From Ignavibacteriota bacterium (GTDB lineage Bacteria > Bacteroidota > Ignavibacteria > Ignavibacteriales > Melioribacteraceae), in NCBI GenBank assembly GCA_016716225.1, contig JADJWT010000001.1, forward strand, positions 3,048,501-3,112,500: a stretch of DNA of 64,000 nucleotides. Reading direction: 5' to 3'. This document shows, in pieces, positions 37,136 to 45,927 of the stretch (position 1 is its first letter; every line of letters starts with the position of its first letter). Made by a program: the position numbers and the translations under genes. Under the pieces are notes generated by a model. It was not told the DNA's origin. It saw nothing but the letters and a program-made list of their open reading frames with translations, and ran no database searches.

Positions 37136-39406
37136 ATGATATTAAAAATATTTATTGTAATAATTTTATTTACTAATGTATTATTTTCTTTTTATAGTAA
37201 TGAAAATAATAAACCATTTGGTTTATTATGCGAATTGTTAAGATATCCGGAAACGGCAGTGATTACAGATTCTTTACCAGAATTTAGCTGGATTGTACCA
37301 GAAAAATTTGAAGAGCAGAAATACTATAGAATTTTAGTCTCATCAACAAAAAAAATATTAGAAAAAGATTCTGCAGATTGTTGGGATTCACAAAAAACAG
37401 AATCAAATATTTCTACAAATATTGACTATTTTGGAAAGGCTCTTTCTGAAAATTCATCATATTTTTGGAAAGTTAAAGTTTGGGATAAATTTGATAATGA
37501 AAGTGATTACAGCGAAATTCAACAATTTAACATATCAAAATTTTCTAGAGAAAATTTGAATTGGTCTTATCAAAGTAATTTTATAAAACTAAATGATAGT
37601 ATTTGGGTTTCTGAAAATAGGCAGACATCAACATTCCATAAAGTATCGTTAAAAAAAATAATTCAAAAAGAAAAAAGTTGGTTTATTGATTTTGGCAAAT
37701 CTGCATTTGCTACATTGGAATTAAACATTAATTCAATATCTGAAAATGATTCGATTAAAATAATTTTAGGTGAACGTAAAAATGAAATTTTTGCAATAAA
37801 TAGAAATGTTGGAAAGTCTAATATTGGATTGATGGAATCTATTATAAAATTAAAAAAAGGTAATAATAAATATAATATAGAGATTCCAACACATCATTCA
37901 AATTCACCCAATCACCAAAAACTCGCTCCCTTTTATCCGGAAGTTATTCCGTTTAGATTTGTTGAAATTATTTCTGATAAGAAAATAGAATTATTGGAAA
38001 TCAACCAGTTAGCTTTATATTATCCTTTTGATGATTCTGCTTCTAATTTTAAAAGTTCTGATGAGAACTTAAATTGTGTTTGGGATTTATGCAAATACAC
38101 ACTTAAAGTAACACCGTTTTTAGGAATTTATGCGGATGGCAATAGAGAACGAATGCCATATGAAGCTGATGCATTTATTCAACAACTTGGGCATTATTCT
38201 GTTGATAGAGAATTTTCAATTGCTAAATATTCAGCAGAATTTTTACTTTTCAATCCAAGCTGGCCTACTGAATGGCATATGCATTTAATTATGATGGCAT
38301 GGAATCACTTTATGTACACTGGTGATAAGGAATTTCTCAAAAATAATTATGAATTACTTAAAAATAAAACACTAATTACACTTGCCCGTGAAGATGGGTT
38401 AATTAGCACGTGGACAGAAAAAAATAATGATGATTTTTTGAAACGTATAAATTTTAGTGGAAAAAAAATAGAGGATATTGTTGATTGGCCAAAGGGAACA
38501 CCAATTGGTTCAAATCAAGCAAATAATGCTGGACCAACACCAGAAGGTGAGAGAGACGGTTTTGAATTTTCTGAAATAAACACGGTTGTTAATTCATTTC
38601 ATTATAATTCGTTAATCTTAATTTCAAAAATTGCCGAAGTCTTAAATTTTGAAGAAGATAAGAAATTCTTTTGTGAGCGAGCAGAATTGGTAAAAAAAAG
38701 TATTCAAGTAAAACTATTTGATATTGAAAATAAACTATTTAATGATGGTGAAAGCACAAATCATAAAAGTCTTCATGGAAATATGTTTCCGCTTTTATTT
38801 AATCTTGTACCAATCGAAAATTCTAAAAATATAATTGAATTCATAAAATCGAAAGGAATGGCATGCAGTGTTTATGGTGCACAACATCTTCTTGAAGCAT
38901 TATTTAATTTTAGTGAAGCCGAATATGCAATTTCACTAATGAATTCAAACTCAAAAAGAAGTTGGATGAATATGATAAATGTGGGTTCAACAATGACAAC
39001 TGAAGCTTGGGATGAATATTACAAACCAAATTTAACATGGAATCATGCTTGGGGAAGTGCCCCAGCTAATATTATTCCAAGAAAAATATTTGGCATTGAA
39101 CCAATCGAACCAGCTTTTAAGAAAATTAGAATTACACCACAACCTGGAAGTCTGAAATCAATGAATTATAAATTACCAACCATTTCCGGGAATATTATTT
39201 TAGATTTTAAAAATGAAAATAATAGTTGGTTGATAAGTTTAAAAACTCCTTCTAACACAACTATGGAATTACTTCTTCCTTGCGAATTTATGAATGTAGA
39301 AATCAATTCGAAAAAAATAGAACCTAATAAAAAAGTTTTTTTTGCCGGTAAGGAGAAAAATTTATTTAAACTAAAAAATGGTTACTTTACTATTAAGGCA
39401 AACTAA
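37136..39406 (+). CDS. GH78-like (rhamnosidase-related) protein
   Basis: A 756-residue exported protein (hydrophobic start, residues 1-20). Like GH78 it begins with an Fn3-like domain (FGLLCELLRYPETAV, SLPEFSWIVP, SSYFWKVKVWDKFDNESDYS), has a helical barrel, and closes with a beta-domain (GSLKSMNYKLPTISGNIILDF). The usual DCPQRDE loop is replaced by YADGNRERMPYEAD, and the late segment is MTTEAWDEYYKPNLTWNHAW. These keep acidic residues in the expected places, so it may be active on another sugar or linkage. It lies 7 bp after the canonical GH78 gene and ends tail-to-tail with the HEAT gene, overlapping it by 4 bp. Confidence 0.82.
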   Translation: MILKIFIVIILFTNVLFSFYSNENNKPFGLLCELLRYPETAVITDSLPEFSWIVPEKFEEQKYYRILVSSTKKILEKDSADCWDSQKTESNISTNIDYFGKALSENSSYFWKVKVWDKFDNESDYSEIQQFNISKFSRENLNWSYQSNFIKLNDSIWVSENRQTSTFHKVSLKKIIQKEKSWFIDFGKSAFATLELNINSISENDSIKIILGERKNEIFAINRNVGKSNIGLMESIIKLKKGNNKYNIEIPTHHSNSPNHQKLAPFYPEVIPFRFVEIISDKKIELLEINQLALYYPFDDSASNFKSSDENLNCVWDLCKYTLKVTPFLGIYADGNRERMPYEADAFIQQLGHYSVDREFSIAKYSAEFLLFNPSWPTEWHMHLIMMAWNHFMYTGDKEFLKNNYELLKNKTLITLAREDGLISTWTEKNNDDFLKRINFSGKKIEDIVDWPKGTPIGSNQANNAGPTPEGERDGFEFSEINTVVNSFHYNSLILISKIAEVLNFEEDKKFFCERAELVKKSIQVKLFDIENKLFNDGESTNHKSLHGNMFPLLFNLVPIENSKNIIEFIKSKGMACSVYGAQHLLEALFNFSEAEYAISLMNSNSKRSWMNMINVGSTMTTEAWDEYYKPNLTWNHAWGSAPANIIPRKIFGIEPIEPAFKKIRITPQPGSLKSMNYKLPTISGNIILDFKNENNSWLISLKTPSNTTMELLLPCEFMNVEINSKKIEPNKKVFFAGKEKNLFKLKNGYFTIKAN

Positions 39407-41487
39407 ATACTATCACGCTGTTTAATAAATCTATCAATTACTTTTACCAATTCTGAATTCTTTGCTTTGAATTTTTCATCTTCAACATTTTCAATGAAAT
39501 ATAAGATATATTCTTTAACTTTTTCCGGATTTGATTTATGCAAATGCCAGCCTACACGATTTATTCCATCTTCAACAGTTTCTTTTAAGTCTGATTGATT
39601 TATATATGTTTTAAAAATATCTAATGATTTAAAATCATCAATACGACCAATGCCATCTAAAGCAATATTTTTTTCGTTACTCGTTTTAGATAATTCTAAG
39701 GATTTTTTATAAAATTCAATTTTTTGATCTACCATCAAATCTTTATCAATTTCAATAAAATTAGTAAAACCTTTAAGAGCTGCACTTTGAATTACACCGT
39801 CAGATTGCTGAGCAACATTTAATAAAATATCACGTGGTTTAGAGTTCTTCCATAATGAAATTCCGTTAATGGCAGAAAGTGAAATTTCCTTGTTTGGATT
39901 ATTTAATTCTTTGACTAGAATATTATATGCATTATCATTTTCGGTTTGTCCAAGCAATCTTAAAAATGAAAATTTATCATTATCATTTTTACTTTCATTG
40001 AATTCAATAATTATTTGATCAGCCGCAACATTTTTATTATCAGATTTTTTCAAAATTGTTGAGATTGTAAATTCAGCTTTTCTTTTATCGCCATTATCTT
40101 TTTGGAGTTTAAGAATATTAATTATTTTGTTTATATCATTTATTGTTGCAATTTCTTCCAAGGTTTTAAATGATTCAGATTTTACAATTTTATTTTCAGA
40201 TTTTGTTAATTCCAGAATTTGATTAACAGCATTTAGAATTTTTCTATTACCAGCAGATCTAATTAATTCCGGTAATAATTTCTCATTGTTATTCTTTAGA
40301 TTTTCCATAATTGATTCATCAACATTTTGTCCATTAATAACATCTAGAATTTCTCTTGCATAGTATTTTTCATCACCTTCTTTTTCAGTTGCTGTATTTG
40401 CTAAAAATATTACATCATCTTTGTTTCCAATTTTTCTAAGAGATTTAATTGCGGCAATTCTAACATGCTCATTTTCAGAATCAATTAAATTTTTTATAAA
40501 AGGTTTAGTTTTTTCACAACCAATTATTTCAAAAACTCCTAAAAGTTGTATTTGATTTTCTGCACTCAGCGATGTTAATAATTTTGCAAAATTTGTAAAA
40601 TCGGTTTCTTTGGGGAGATATTTAATCTTTGAAATCGGGATAAATTTCAATTCATTTGGTTCATTTTTAATTCTTACTAAAATTTCTTCACTCAAATTTG
40701 ATGAAGAATTTAGTAAACCCAGCAAAGCAGCTTGCTTAATTGAATTTGGAATATTATCTGATTCATATAATTTTAAATATTTACTATGTACATTTTTTTC
40801 TATGGAAATTTTATCTAAAATATTAATGTAAGAATGAAAAATCTCATTTCTTAAATTCATGTTTGATACAGAAAAATGATTTTCTAAAATTGGTAAGCAA
40901 TCTTCGTTAGCAATTTTACCCAATGCTGATGCAGCTGAAACCCTAATATATTCATCGTTATTGTTTAACAATTCAGATAATATTTTTATTGAAAATTTAT
41001 TTTTACGAACACCCAAAGAATTAATAATTCCAATTTGGTTCTCTTTCGATACTTTCGGTATAGTTTCACAAAAAAGAATATCTACTTTTTCATTTTCAAT
41101 AGATTCTAAAGCATATCTTGCAAGAGAACTCATTTTTTCATTTTGTAAAAATTCTTTTAAATCATTTATTGATTTTTCTGATCCAACAATTCTTAATTCT
41201 CTGCTTGCAAAAAATTTAGCATCATAGGAAAGATCTGATTTTATAAAATTTAATAGTTCAGCTTCAATTGTTTTTACTTTTTTTTCGTCAGAAAGAGAAT
41301 TAACAATAATGCTTGATATTTCAGTTAACTTGCTTCTATCATCACCAATTTTATATTTAGAAATATCATTAAATAAATTTTGCGGAATTATTTGAGAATA
41401 GAAATTTGAATAAAATAAAATGAAAAAAAATAAAAAAATATTTTTAATAGTGACTTTTTGAGTAATCTCTAAATGCTCAATTGACAT
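39403..41487 (-). CDS. Exported HEAT-repeat protein
   Basis: A protein of about 694 residues with an N-terminal hydrophobic signal (IFLFFFILFYSNFYSQ). The remainder is a run of HEAT/armadillo-type helical repeats, for example NDEYIRVSAASALGKIANEDCLPIL, SENEHVRIAAIKSLRKIGNKDDV and NPNKEISLSAINGISLW. Repeats of this type form protein-binding solenoids; no catalytic motif is seen. I chose ATG 41487 (ribosome site AGAGG) over the upstream TTG at 41493. It is the third gene of the - strand ThuA/Gfo/HEAT operon. In related sugar loci HEAT domains accompany ThuA and DUF1080 proteins, which suggests a scaffold role; this is inferred. Confidence 0.82.
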   Translation of the reverse strand: MSIEHLEITQKVTIKNIFLFFFILFYSNFYSQIIPQNLFNDISKYKIGDDRSKLTEISSIIVNSLSDEKKVKTIEAELLNFIKSDLSYDAKFFASRELRIVGSEKSINDLKEFLQNEKMSSLARYALESIENEKVDILFCETIPKVSKENQIGIINSLGVRKNKFSIKILSELLNNNDEYIRVSAASALGKIANEDCLPILENHFSVSNMNLRNEIFHSYINILDKISIEKNVHSKYLKLYESDNIPNSIKQAALLGLLNSSSNLSEEILVRIKNEPNELKFIPISKIKYLPKETDFTNFAKLLTSLSAENQIQLLGVFEIIGCEKTKPFIKNLIDSENEHVRIAAIKSLRKIGNKDDVIFLANTATEKEGDEKYYAREILDVINGQNVDESIMENLKNNNEKLLPELIRSAGNRKILNAVNQILELTKSENKIVKSESFKTLEEIATINDINKIINILKLQKDNGDKRKAEFTISTILKKSDNKNVAADQIIIEFNESKNDNDKFSFLRLLGQTENDNAYNILVKELNNPNKEISLSAINGISLWKNSKPRDILLNVAQQSDGVIQSAALKGFTNFIEIDKDLMVDQKIEFYKKSLELSKTSNEKNIALDGIGRIDDFKSLDIFKTYINQSDLKETVEDGINRVGWHLHKSNPEKVKEYILYFIENVEDEKFKAKNSELVKVIDRFIKQRDSI

Positions 41488-41534
41488 TAACAACCTCTTA
41501 AATTTTATTAATCAAAACAAAATATGATATCATT

Positions 41535-42851
41535 TTAAAGATGATAAGGACTTCTCATTGGTCTTCCTAGCAATCTTGAAGCAACTGGATCATCTAATAT
41601 TTCTTCTGTATCGGGATTAAAATTTATTGTTTTTCCAAGCAGCATCGCAATTTGGCCCAAATGAGCTGGCGTTGCAGAGCGATGCGCAGTTTCACAAGGT
41701 GTGATAGTTTCTTGTCTGCTTCTCACACAATCTAAGAAATTTCTTACATGTCCTGGTGATTTGAATAAATGAATTTCATTTGGTTTTATAGTATCATGCA
41801 GTAAAAGTTTATTGCTTGAATCTAATCTTTCACCTCTATCAACCCAAATCCAGCCTTCATTTCCAATCCATTTGGTTCCCATTCCGCCATTACAAACATC
41901 AGAATGTCCTCCAGCTAAAATCATTTTAACACCATTTTTATATTTGGTTTCAACACGATATTTTGTTGCTGTATTAAAAAGTCCGGTTTTAGGATAATCA
42001 CCCACACCGGAAATCTCAATTGGTCCAGAATTATCCAAACCTAATCCCCAATGTGCAATATCACCATGGTGACCAATCCAATCCAAAAATTGTCCTCCCC
42101 CGTAATCTAGATTCCATCTCCAACTTTTATGAACTCGAGCAGAACAATAAGGAGCAAGCGGAGCTGGACCCAACCAAGTTTCATAATCCAATTCTTTGGG
42201 AGGTTCGGTAATAATATCATTTCCGCCATAATCAGAGTGCCCAGAAGGTAAACCAACTTCAACAGTATGAACATTTCCAATTCTTCCATTTCTTACTAAT
42301 TCGCATGCAAACCTAAAATGATTTTGAGATCTCTGCCAGCTTCCGGTTTGCCAAATTCTATTATATTTTTTTACTGCATCACAAATTGCCCTTCCTTCCA
42401 TTAAATTATGTGAAAGTGGTTTTTCACCATACACATCTTTCCCAGCTTGAAGCGCAGCAATAGAAATTATTCCATGCCAATGATCTGGAACTGCAATAGA
42501 TATTACATCAATATCATTTTGAGCAATTAATTCTTTGTAATCATGATAAGTTTTACAATCATTGTTTCCGTAAAAATTATCAACAGTATTTTTTCCATGC
42601 TGTAAGTGATTTTTGTCAATATCACATACTGCAACAACAATTGCGTCTTTTTCATTTAAAAATGATTCCATATTACCAGGACCTTGCCAGCCAAGTCCAA
42701 TACATCCAACCCGAATTTTATCACTTGGCGAAATAAATTTATTTTTCCCAATTATGTTTGAAGGAATAATATATGGAAACGCCGATAGTCCAATAAAAAC
42801 TCCACTACTTTTTTTTATAAAACTTCTGCGTGATAATTCTTTCTTAATCAT
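41535..42851 (-). CDS. Gfo/Idh/MocA oxidoreductase with Tat signal
   Basis: A 438-residue protein. The N-terminus has a twin-arginine signal (LSRRSFIKKSSGVFIGL), then the cofactor motif IRVGCIGLGWQGPGN, VCDIDKNH, ISIAVPDHWHGIISIAALQ, and YGEKPLSHNLMEGR with the EKP lysine. The C-terminal domain has GGGQFLDWIGHHGDIAHWGL. It belongs to the same exported branch as 5050 and 17806, though it is more diverged. It lies 27 bp after the ThuA-like gene, a partnership common in Bacteroidota and Planctomycetes. The predicted role is NAD(P)-linked oxidation of a sugar in the periplasm. Confidence 0.88.
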   Translation of the reverse strand: MIKKELSRRSFIKKSSGVFIGLSAFPYIIPSNIIGKNKFISPSDKIRVGCIGLGWQGPGNMESFLNEKDAIVVAVCDIDKNHLQHGKNTVDNFYGNNDCKTYHDYKELIAQNDIDVISIAVPDHWHGIISIAALQAGKDVYGEKPLSHNLMEGRAICDAVKKYNRIWQTGSWQRSQNHFRFACELVRNGRIGNVHTVEVGLPSGHSDYGGNDIITEPPKELDYETWLGPAPLAPYCSARVHKSWRWNLDYGGGQFLDWIGHHGDIAHWGLGLDNSGPIEISGVGDYPKTGLFNTATKYRVETKYKNGVKMILAGGHSDVCNGGMGTKWIGNEGWIWVDRGERLDSSNKLLLHDTIKPNEIHLFKSPGHVRNFLDCVRSRQETITPCETAHRSATPAHLGQIAMLLGKTINFNPDTEEILDDPVASRLLGRPMRSPYHL

Positions 42852-42878
42852 AATCTACCCTAAAATTTTTTTGTTTGT

Positions 42879-43592
42879 TTATCTAACAGCCCAAAGTATA
42901 CCGCGTTTCAAAATTTCCAATACTTCAAAAATTTCAAAATCTTTCATTGAGTGCCCTACCGAAGAATAAAAAACTTTTCCTTTGCCAAATTTTTTCTTCC
43001 AGACAACCGGCATTTTTACGTCTTTCACCCAATTTGCATGTTCACCGGAAAATGTTGTTGTTGCCAAAACTTCTACTCCGGGATCAACAAGCATATAATA
43101 TTGTTCGGAATGTACTTGAAAATCTGAAATACCTTTTGTTATTGGATCGTTATGATTTTCAATATTAACAACAAAATTAATTTGTCCGCCGGGATGTGCT
43201 GCAAATTGTCCGCCAACCATAAATAAATAATTTGTATTTGAACGAAAAGAATCACCTAATCCACCATGATAACCGGCAATACCACAACCGTTTTGAACTG
43301 CTTTTAGTAAACCTTCTTCTTGTTCTTTAGTAATTTGTCCCATTGTCCAAGTTTGAATTATTAGATCGAAATTATTCATTCCGGCTGAATCAGCGTAAAC
43401 ATCTAACGTATTTGAAATGGTTACATCAAAACCTTGTTCGTGAAGCCAGGGTAAAATTAAATCCTTAAATTCTGTTGGTTGATGTCCTTCCCAGCCGCCA
43501 TAAACGAGTAACACTTTTTTAGGATTTGCATTTAAAATAATAAATGCAAAAAAGAAGATTATTATAAGTTGTGATTTAATTATTGATCGCAT
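42879..43592 (-). CDS. ThuA-like exported protein
   Basis: A 237-residue protein with a signal peptide (MRSIIKSQLIIIFFFAFIILNA). The ThuA domain, a class-I glutamine-amidotransferase-like flavodoxin fold, runs from KKVLLVYGGWEGHQP through FDLIIQTWTMGQIT, GCGIAGYHGGLGDSF, GQFAAHPGG and VHSEQYYMLVDPG. ThuA was named for trehalose use in rhizobia, where its relatives act with a Gfo/Idh/MocA protein (ThuB) in making 3-keto-trehalose; the pairing with the Gfo gene at 41535 repeats that arrangement. It is the first gene of its operon, divergent from the 43766 operon, with operator site c between. Confidence 0.88.
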   Translation of the reverse strand: MRSIIKSQLIIIFFFAFIILNANPKKVLLVYGGWEGHQPTEFKDLILPWLHEQGFDVTISNTLDVYADSAGMNNFDLIIQTWTMGQITKEQEEGLLKAVQNGCGIAGYHGGLGDSFRSNTNYLFMVGGQFAAHPGGQINFVVNIENHNDPITKGISDFQVHSEQYYMLVDPGVEVLATTTFSGEHANWVKDVKMPVVWKKKFGKGKVFYSSVGHSMKDFEIFEVLEILKRGILWAVR

Positions 43593-43700
43593 AATTCTCC
43601 CAGAATTTTATTAAAAATTAAGAAAATAAAATAAGGAAATAGTCAAACAATTTTATCATTATAAAATTCTGAGGATAAGTTACATATTTTTTTTGATATT

Positions 43701-43716
43701 AGGCAAACGATTGTCT
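43701..43716. promoter_or_regulatory. Putative LacI-type operator, site c
   Basis: AGGCAAACGATTGTCT differs from site a by one base. It lies 49 bp before the 43766 start and 109 bp from the start of the ThuA-like gene on the - strand, so it may serve both divergent operons. An AAGGAG ribosome site follows before 43766. Confidence 0.65.
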
Positions 43717-43765
43717 AACTTTATATGAAAATTATTCTTTTCATTTTTCAATAAAAGGAGATGTA

Positions 43766-45892
43766 ATGAATTTTGTAAAAGCCATAATCTTTTTTGTATT
43801 TTTTGGAATTAACATTTTTTCTCAAAAATATTTAGACAAACCATTCATTCAAGATATTGCAGAAAAATTTGAATATAATGAAAATAATCCCGCAAAATTA
43901 TTTGAAGTAAGATGTGATAGAAATGGCGTGGTAAATATAAATTCCAGCAATGGTTTACTGCAACCTTGGGAAAAGAAATTAGTCCCAGATATTCGATATC
44001 GTCTTTTAGCAAACGTAAATATAGTTTCAATTCAAACATTTCAAAATCAATTCATATATTTAACTGATAAAGCTGTATTGAGCAATGCTTGGGCTGGAGA
44101 AAAATATTTTGAGCATGGAATTAAAGATGCAAATAATTTTACTGTTGCACACAATTTTACAGTTTTGATTTCCTCAAAAAGTAAAATAGCATTATTCCAA
44201 AATGGAAAAAATGTATGGGAAAAATCTTTAGATAATTCTAAAATTATAAAATTGTCTTTTGATGAAATTGGAAAGAGATTTTTAATACTTACAGAAGAAA
44301 GTTTATTTCAACTGAAATGTCCGGAAAAAGATTTTACAGAAATTTACTCCGGCAAAAATTTAACTGCTTTTGAAATATTTAATGATGAAATTATTTTAGG
44401 AACTCAAGAAGGAATTATAAAAATTAATTCAAAAACAAATATTGCTTCGGAATTAAATTCAAAACTTCCATGTGCAGAAATAACATGTATAGCAGAAATC
44501 AATAACAGGCTATGGTTTGGTTCACAATTTGGGGCGTTTGTTTTACGTGATGATGGTAAATATGATTATTATTCTTCAAAAAGATGGCTGGTTGATGATG
44601 TGGTTGTTGATATTTCAAAAGGTTCGGGAAATAGTGTTCTCGTTTTGACAGAAAAAGGATTAAGTAAAATTAATTTTGTAAAAATGACATTGGCGGATAA
44701 AGCTGAACATTTTCAGAAAATTCAAAGATTGCGTCATGTAAGATATGGTTTTAGTTCAGAAGGATATTTGAAAACTCCCGGCGACCTTTCTTCGATGGTC
44801 TTACATGATACTGATAATGATGGTTTATGGACCTCAATGTATTTAGCGGGAGAATTATTCCGGTATGCTGTTACTAAATCGGATGACGCGAAACAAAACG
44901 CTTATGAAGCATTTGAGGCAATGGAACGACTAACCAAAATTAGTACAGTTAAAGGTTTCCCAGCTCGTACATATGAAATTGATTCATATCAGTCAAGTGA
45001 TACAGATCCAAATATGCCTGAAGATAAAAAAATATGGCAACTTGCTGAGGATAAAAGATGGCGTTGGAAATCAACAACAAGTAGTGATGAAAGCTGTGGT
45101 CATTTTTTTGTGTATGCACTTTTTGCAGAAATTGCGCCGGAAAAAGAATGGAGAGATCGGGCAATTCATCAACTTAAAATAGAAATGGATCATATTATTG
45201 AAAACGATTGGTATTTAAGAACTTGGAATGGTAAAATTACACAATGGGGAAGATGGCATCCGGATTATGTTAATAAATTTTCTATTCACACAGGTGATAG
45301 AAGATTAAATTCTTCACTTATAATTGCTTTTCTGCAGGCAACATATCATTTTACCGGCGATGAAATCTACAAAGAAAAAGCATTTGAGCTAATGAAGAAT
45401 TTCGGTTATGATGATAATACTGCATTGCCGGCAACTGTAATTGGTTTTGTGGAAGGCGAAGATTTAAGCGATACTTGGAACCACTCTGATGATGAAATGT
45501 ATTTTCTAACAATTCCGAATCTTATCAATTATGCTTTTAACGATGAACTAAAAAATAGATTTTTTGATGCGGCAAAAAGTCATTGGAATATTGAAAGATC
45601 AGAGAAAAATCCTTTATGGAATTACATGTATGCTCTTGTTGGGGGTAAAGATTATGATTATGAAGAATCTGCTTGGTGGTTAAGAGAATTTCCAATGGAT
45701 TTAATTTCTTGGAGCGTGCAAAATAGCCACAGAAAAGATCTTAAAAAAATTGAGTTAAATTTTAGAAGGCAAGAGTATTCTGAAGTTTTGCCGCAAGATG
45801 AAAGACCTTTACATTTGCACAATAATGCATATAGAAATAACGGTGGTGACCTTATATTTATTTGCTTCCATATTGGGCGGGAAGATATGTAA
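43766..45892 (+). CDS. Beta-propeller + helical-domain protein, member 3, frameshifted at the C-terminus
   Basis: A 708-residue exported protein (signal ending NIFSQ). The N-terminal part has propeller blades (AEINNRLWFGSQFGAFVLRDDGKYDYY), and the helical domain holds IQRLRHVRYG, DGLWTSMYLAGELFRYAVTK, GFPARTYEI, TTSSDESCGH near residue 436, WNHSDDEMYFL near residue 572, EKNPLWNYMYA and FPMDLISW. The last residues (LIFICFHIGREDM) are aberrant: in the next frame the DNA at about 45867-45921 reads LPYWAGRYVNAISEPISE, matching the LLPYWMGRF...ISEP end of member 4. A one-base loss (or two-base gain) around 45860-45868 therefore removes the conserved tail; the intact gene would end at 45921. This is either a real mutation or a sequence error. 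Confidence 0.78.
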   Translation: MNFVKAIIFFVFFGINIFSQKYLDKPFIQDIAEKFEYNENNPAKLFEVRCDRNGVVNINSSNGLLQPWEKKLVPDIRYRLLANVNIVSIQTFQNQFIYLTDKAVLSNAWAGEKYFEHGIKDANNFTVAHNFTVLISSKSKIALFQNGKNVWEKSLDNSKIIKLSFDEIGKRFLILTEESLFQLKCPEKDFTEIYSGKNLTAFEIFNDEIILGTQEGIIKINSKTNIASELNSKLPCAEITCIAEINNRLWFGSQFGAFVLRDDGKYDYYSSKRWLVDDVVVDISKGSGNSVLVLTEKGLSKINFVKMTLADKAEHFQKIQRLRHVRYGFSSEGYLKTPGDLSSMVLHDTDNDGLWTSMYLAGELFRYAVTKSDDAKQNAYEAFEAMERLTKISTVKGFPARTYEIDSYQSSDTDPNMPEDKKIWQLAEDKRWRWKSTTSSDESCGHFFVYALFAEIAPEKEWRDRAIHQLKIEMDHIIENDWYLRTWNGKITQWGRWHPDYVNKFSIHTGDRRLNSSLIIAFLQATYHFTGDEIYKEKAFELMKNFGYDDNTALPATVIGFVEGEDLSDTWNHSDDEMYFLTIPNLINYAFNDELKNRFFDAAKSHWNIERSEKNPLWNYMYALVGGKDYDYEESAWWLREFPMDLISWSVQNSHRKDLKKIELNFRRQEYSEVLPQDERPLHLHNNAYRNNGGDLIFICFHIGREDM

Positions 45893-45927
45893 ATGCAATA
45901 AGTGAACCAATTTCTGAATAATCAAAT

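Noticed and set aside
40961..41227. 88-codon + strand open frame inside the HEAT gene
   Set aside because: It is opposite to a clear repeat protein and shows no recognisable motif.
45841..45921. Programmed ribosomal frameshift in member 3
   Set aside because: No slippery heptamer or downstream stem is visible near 45860, so a mutation or read error is more likely.
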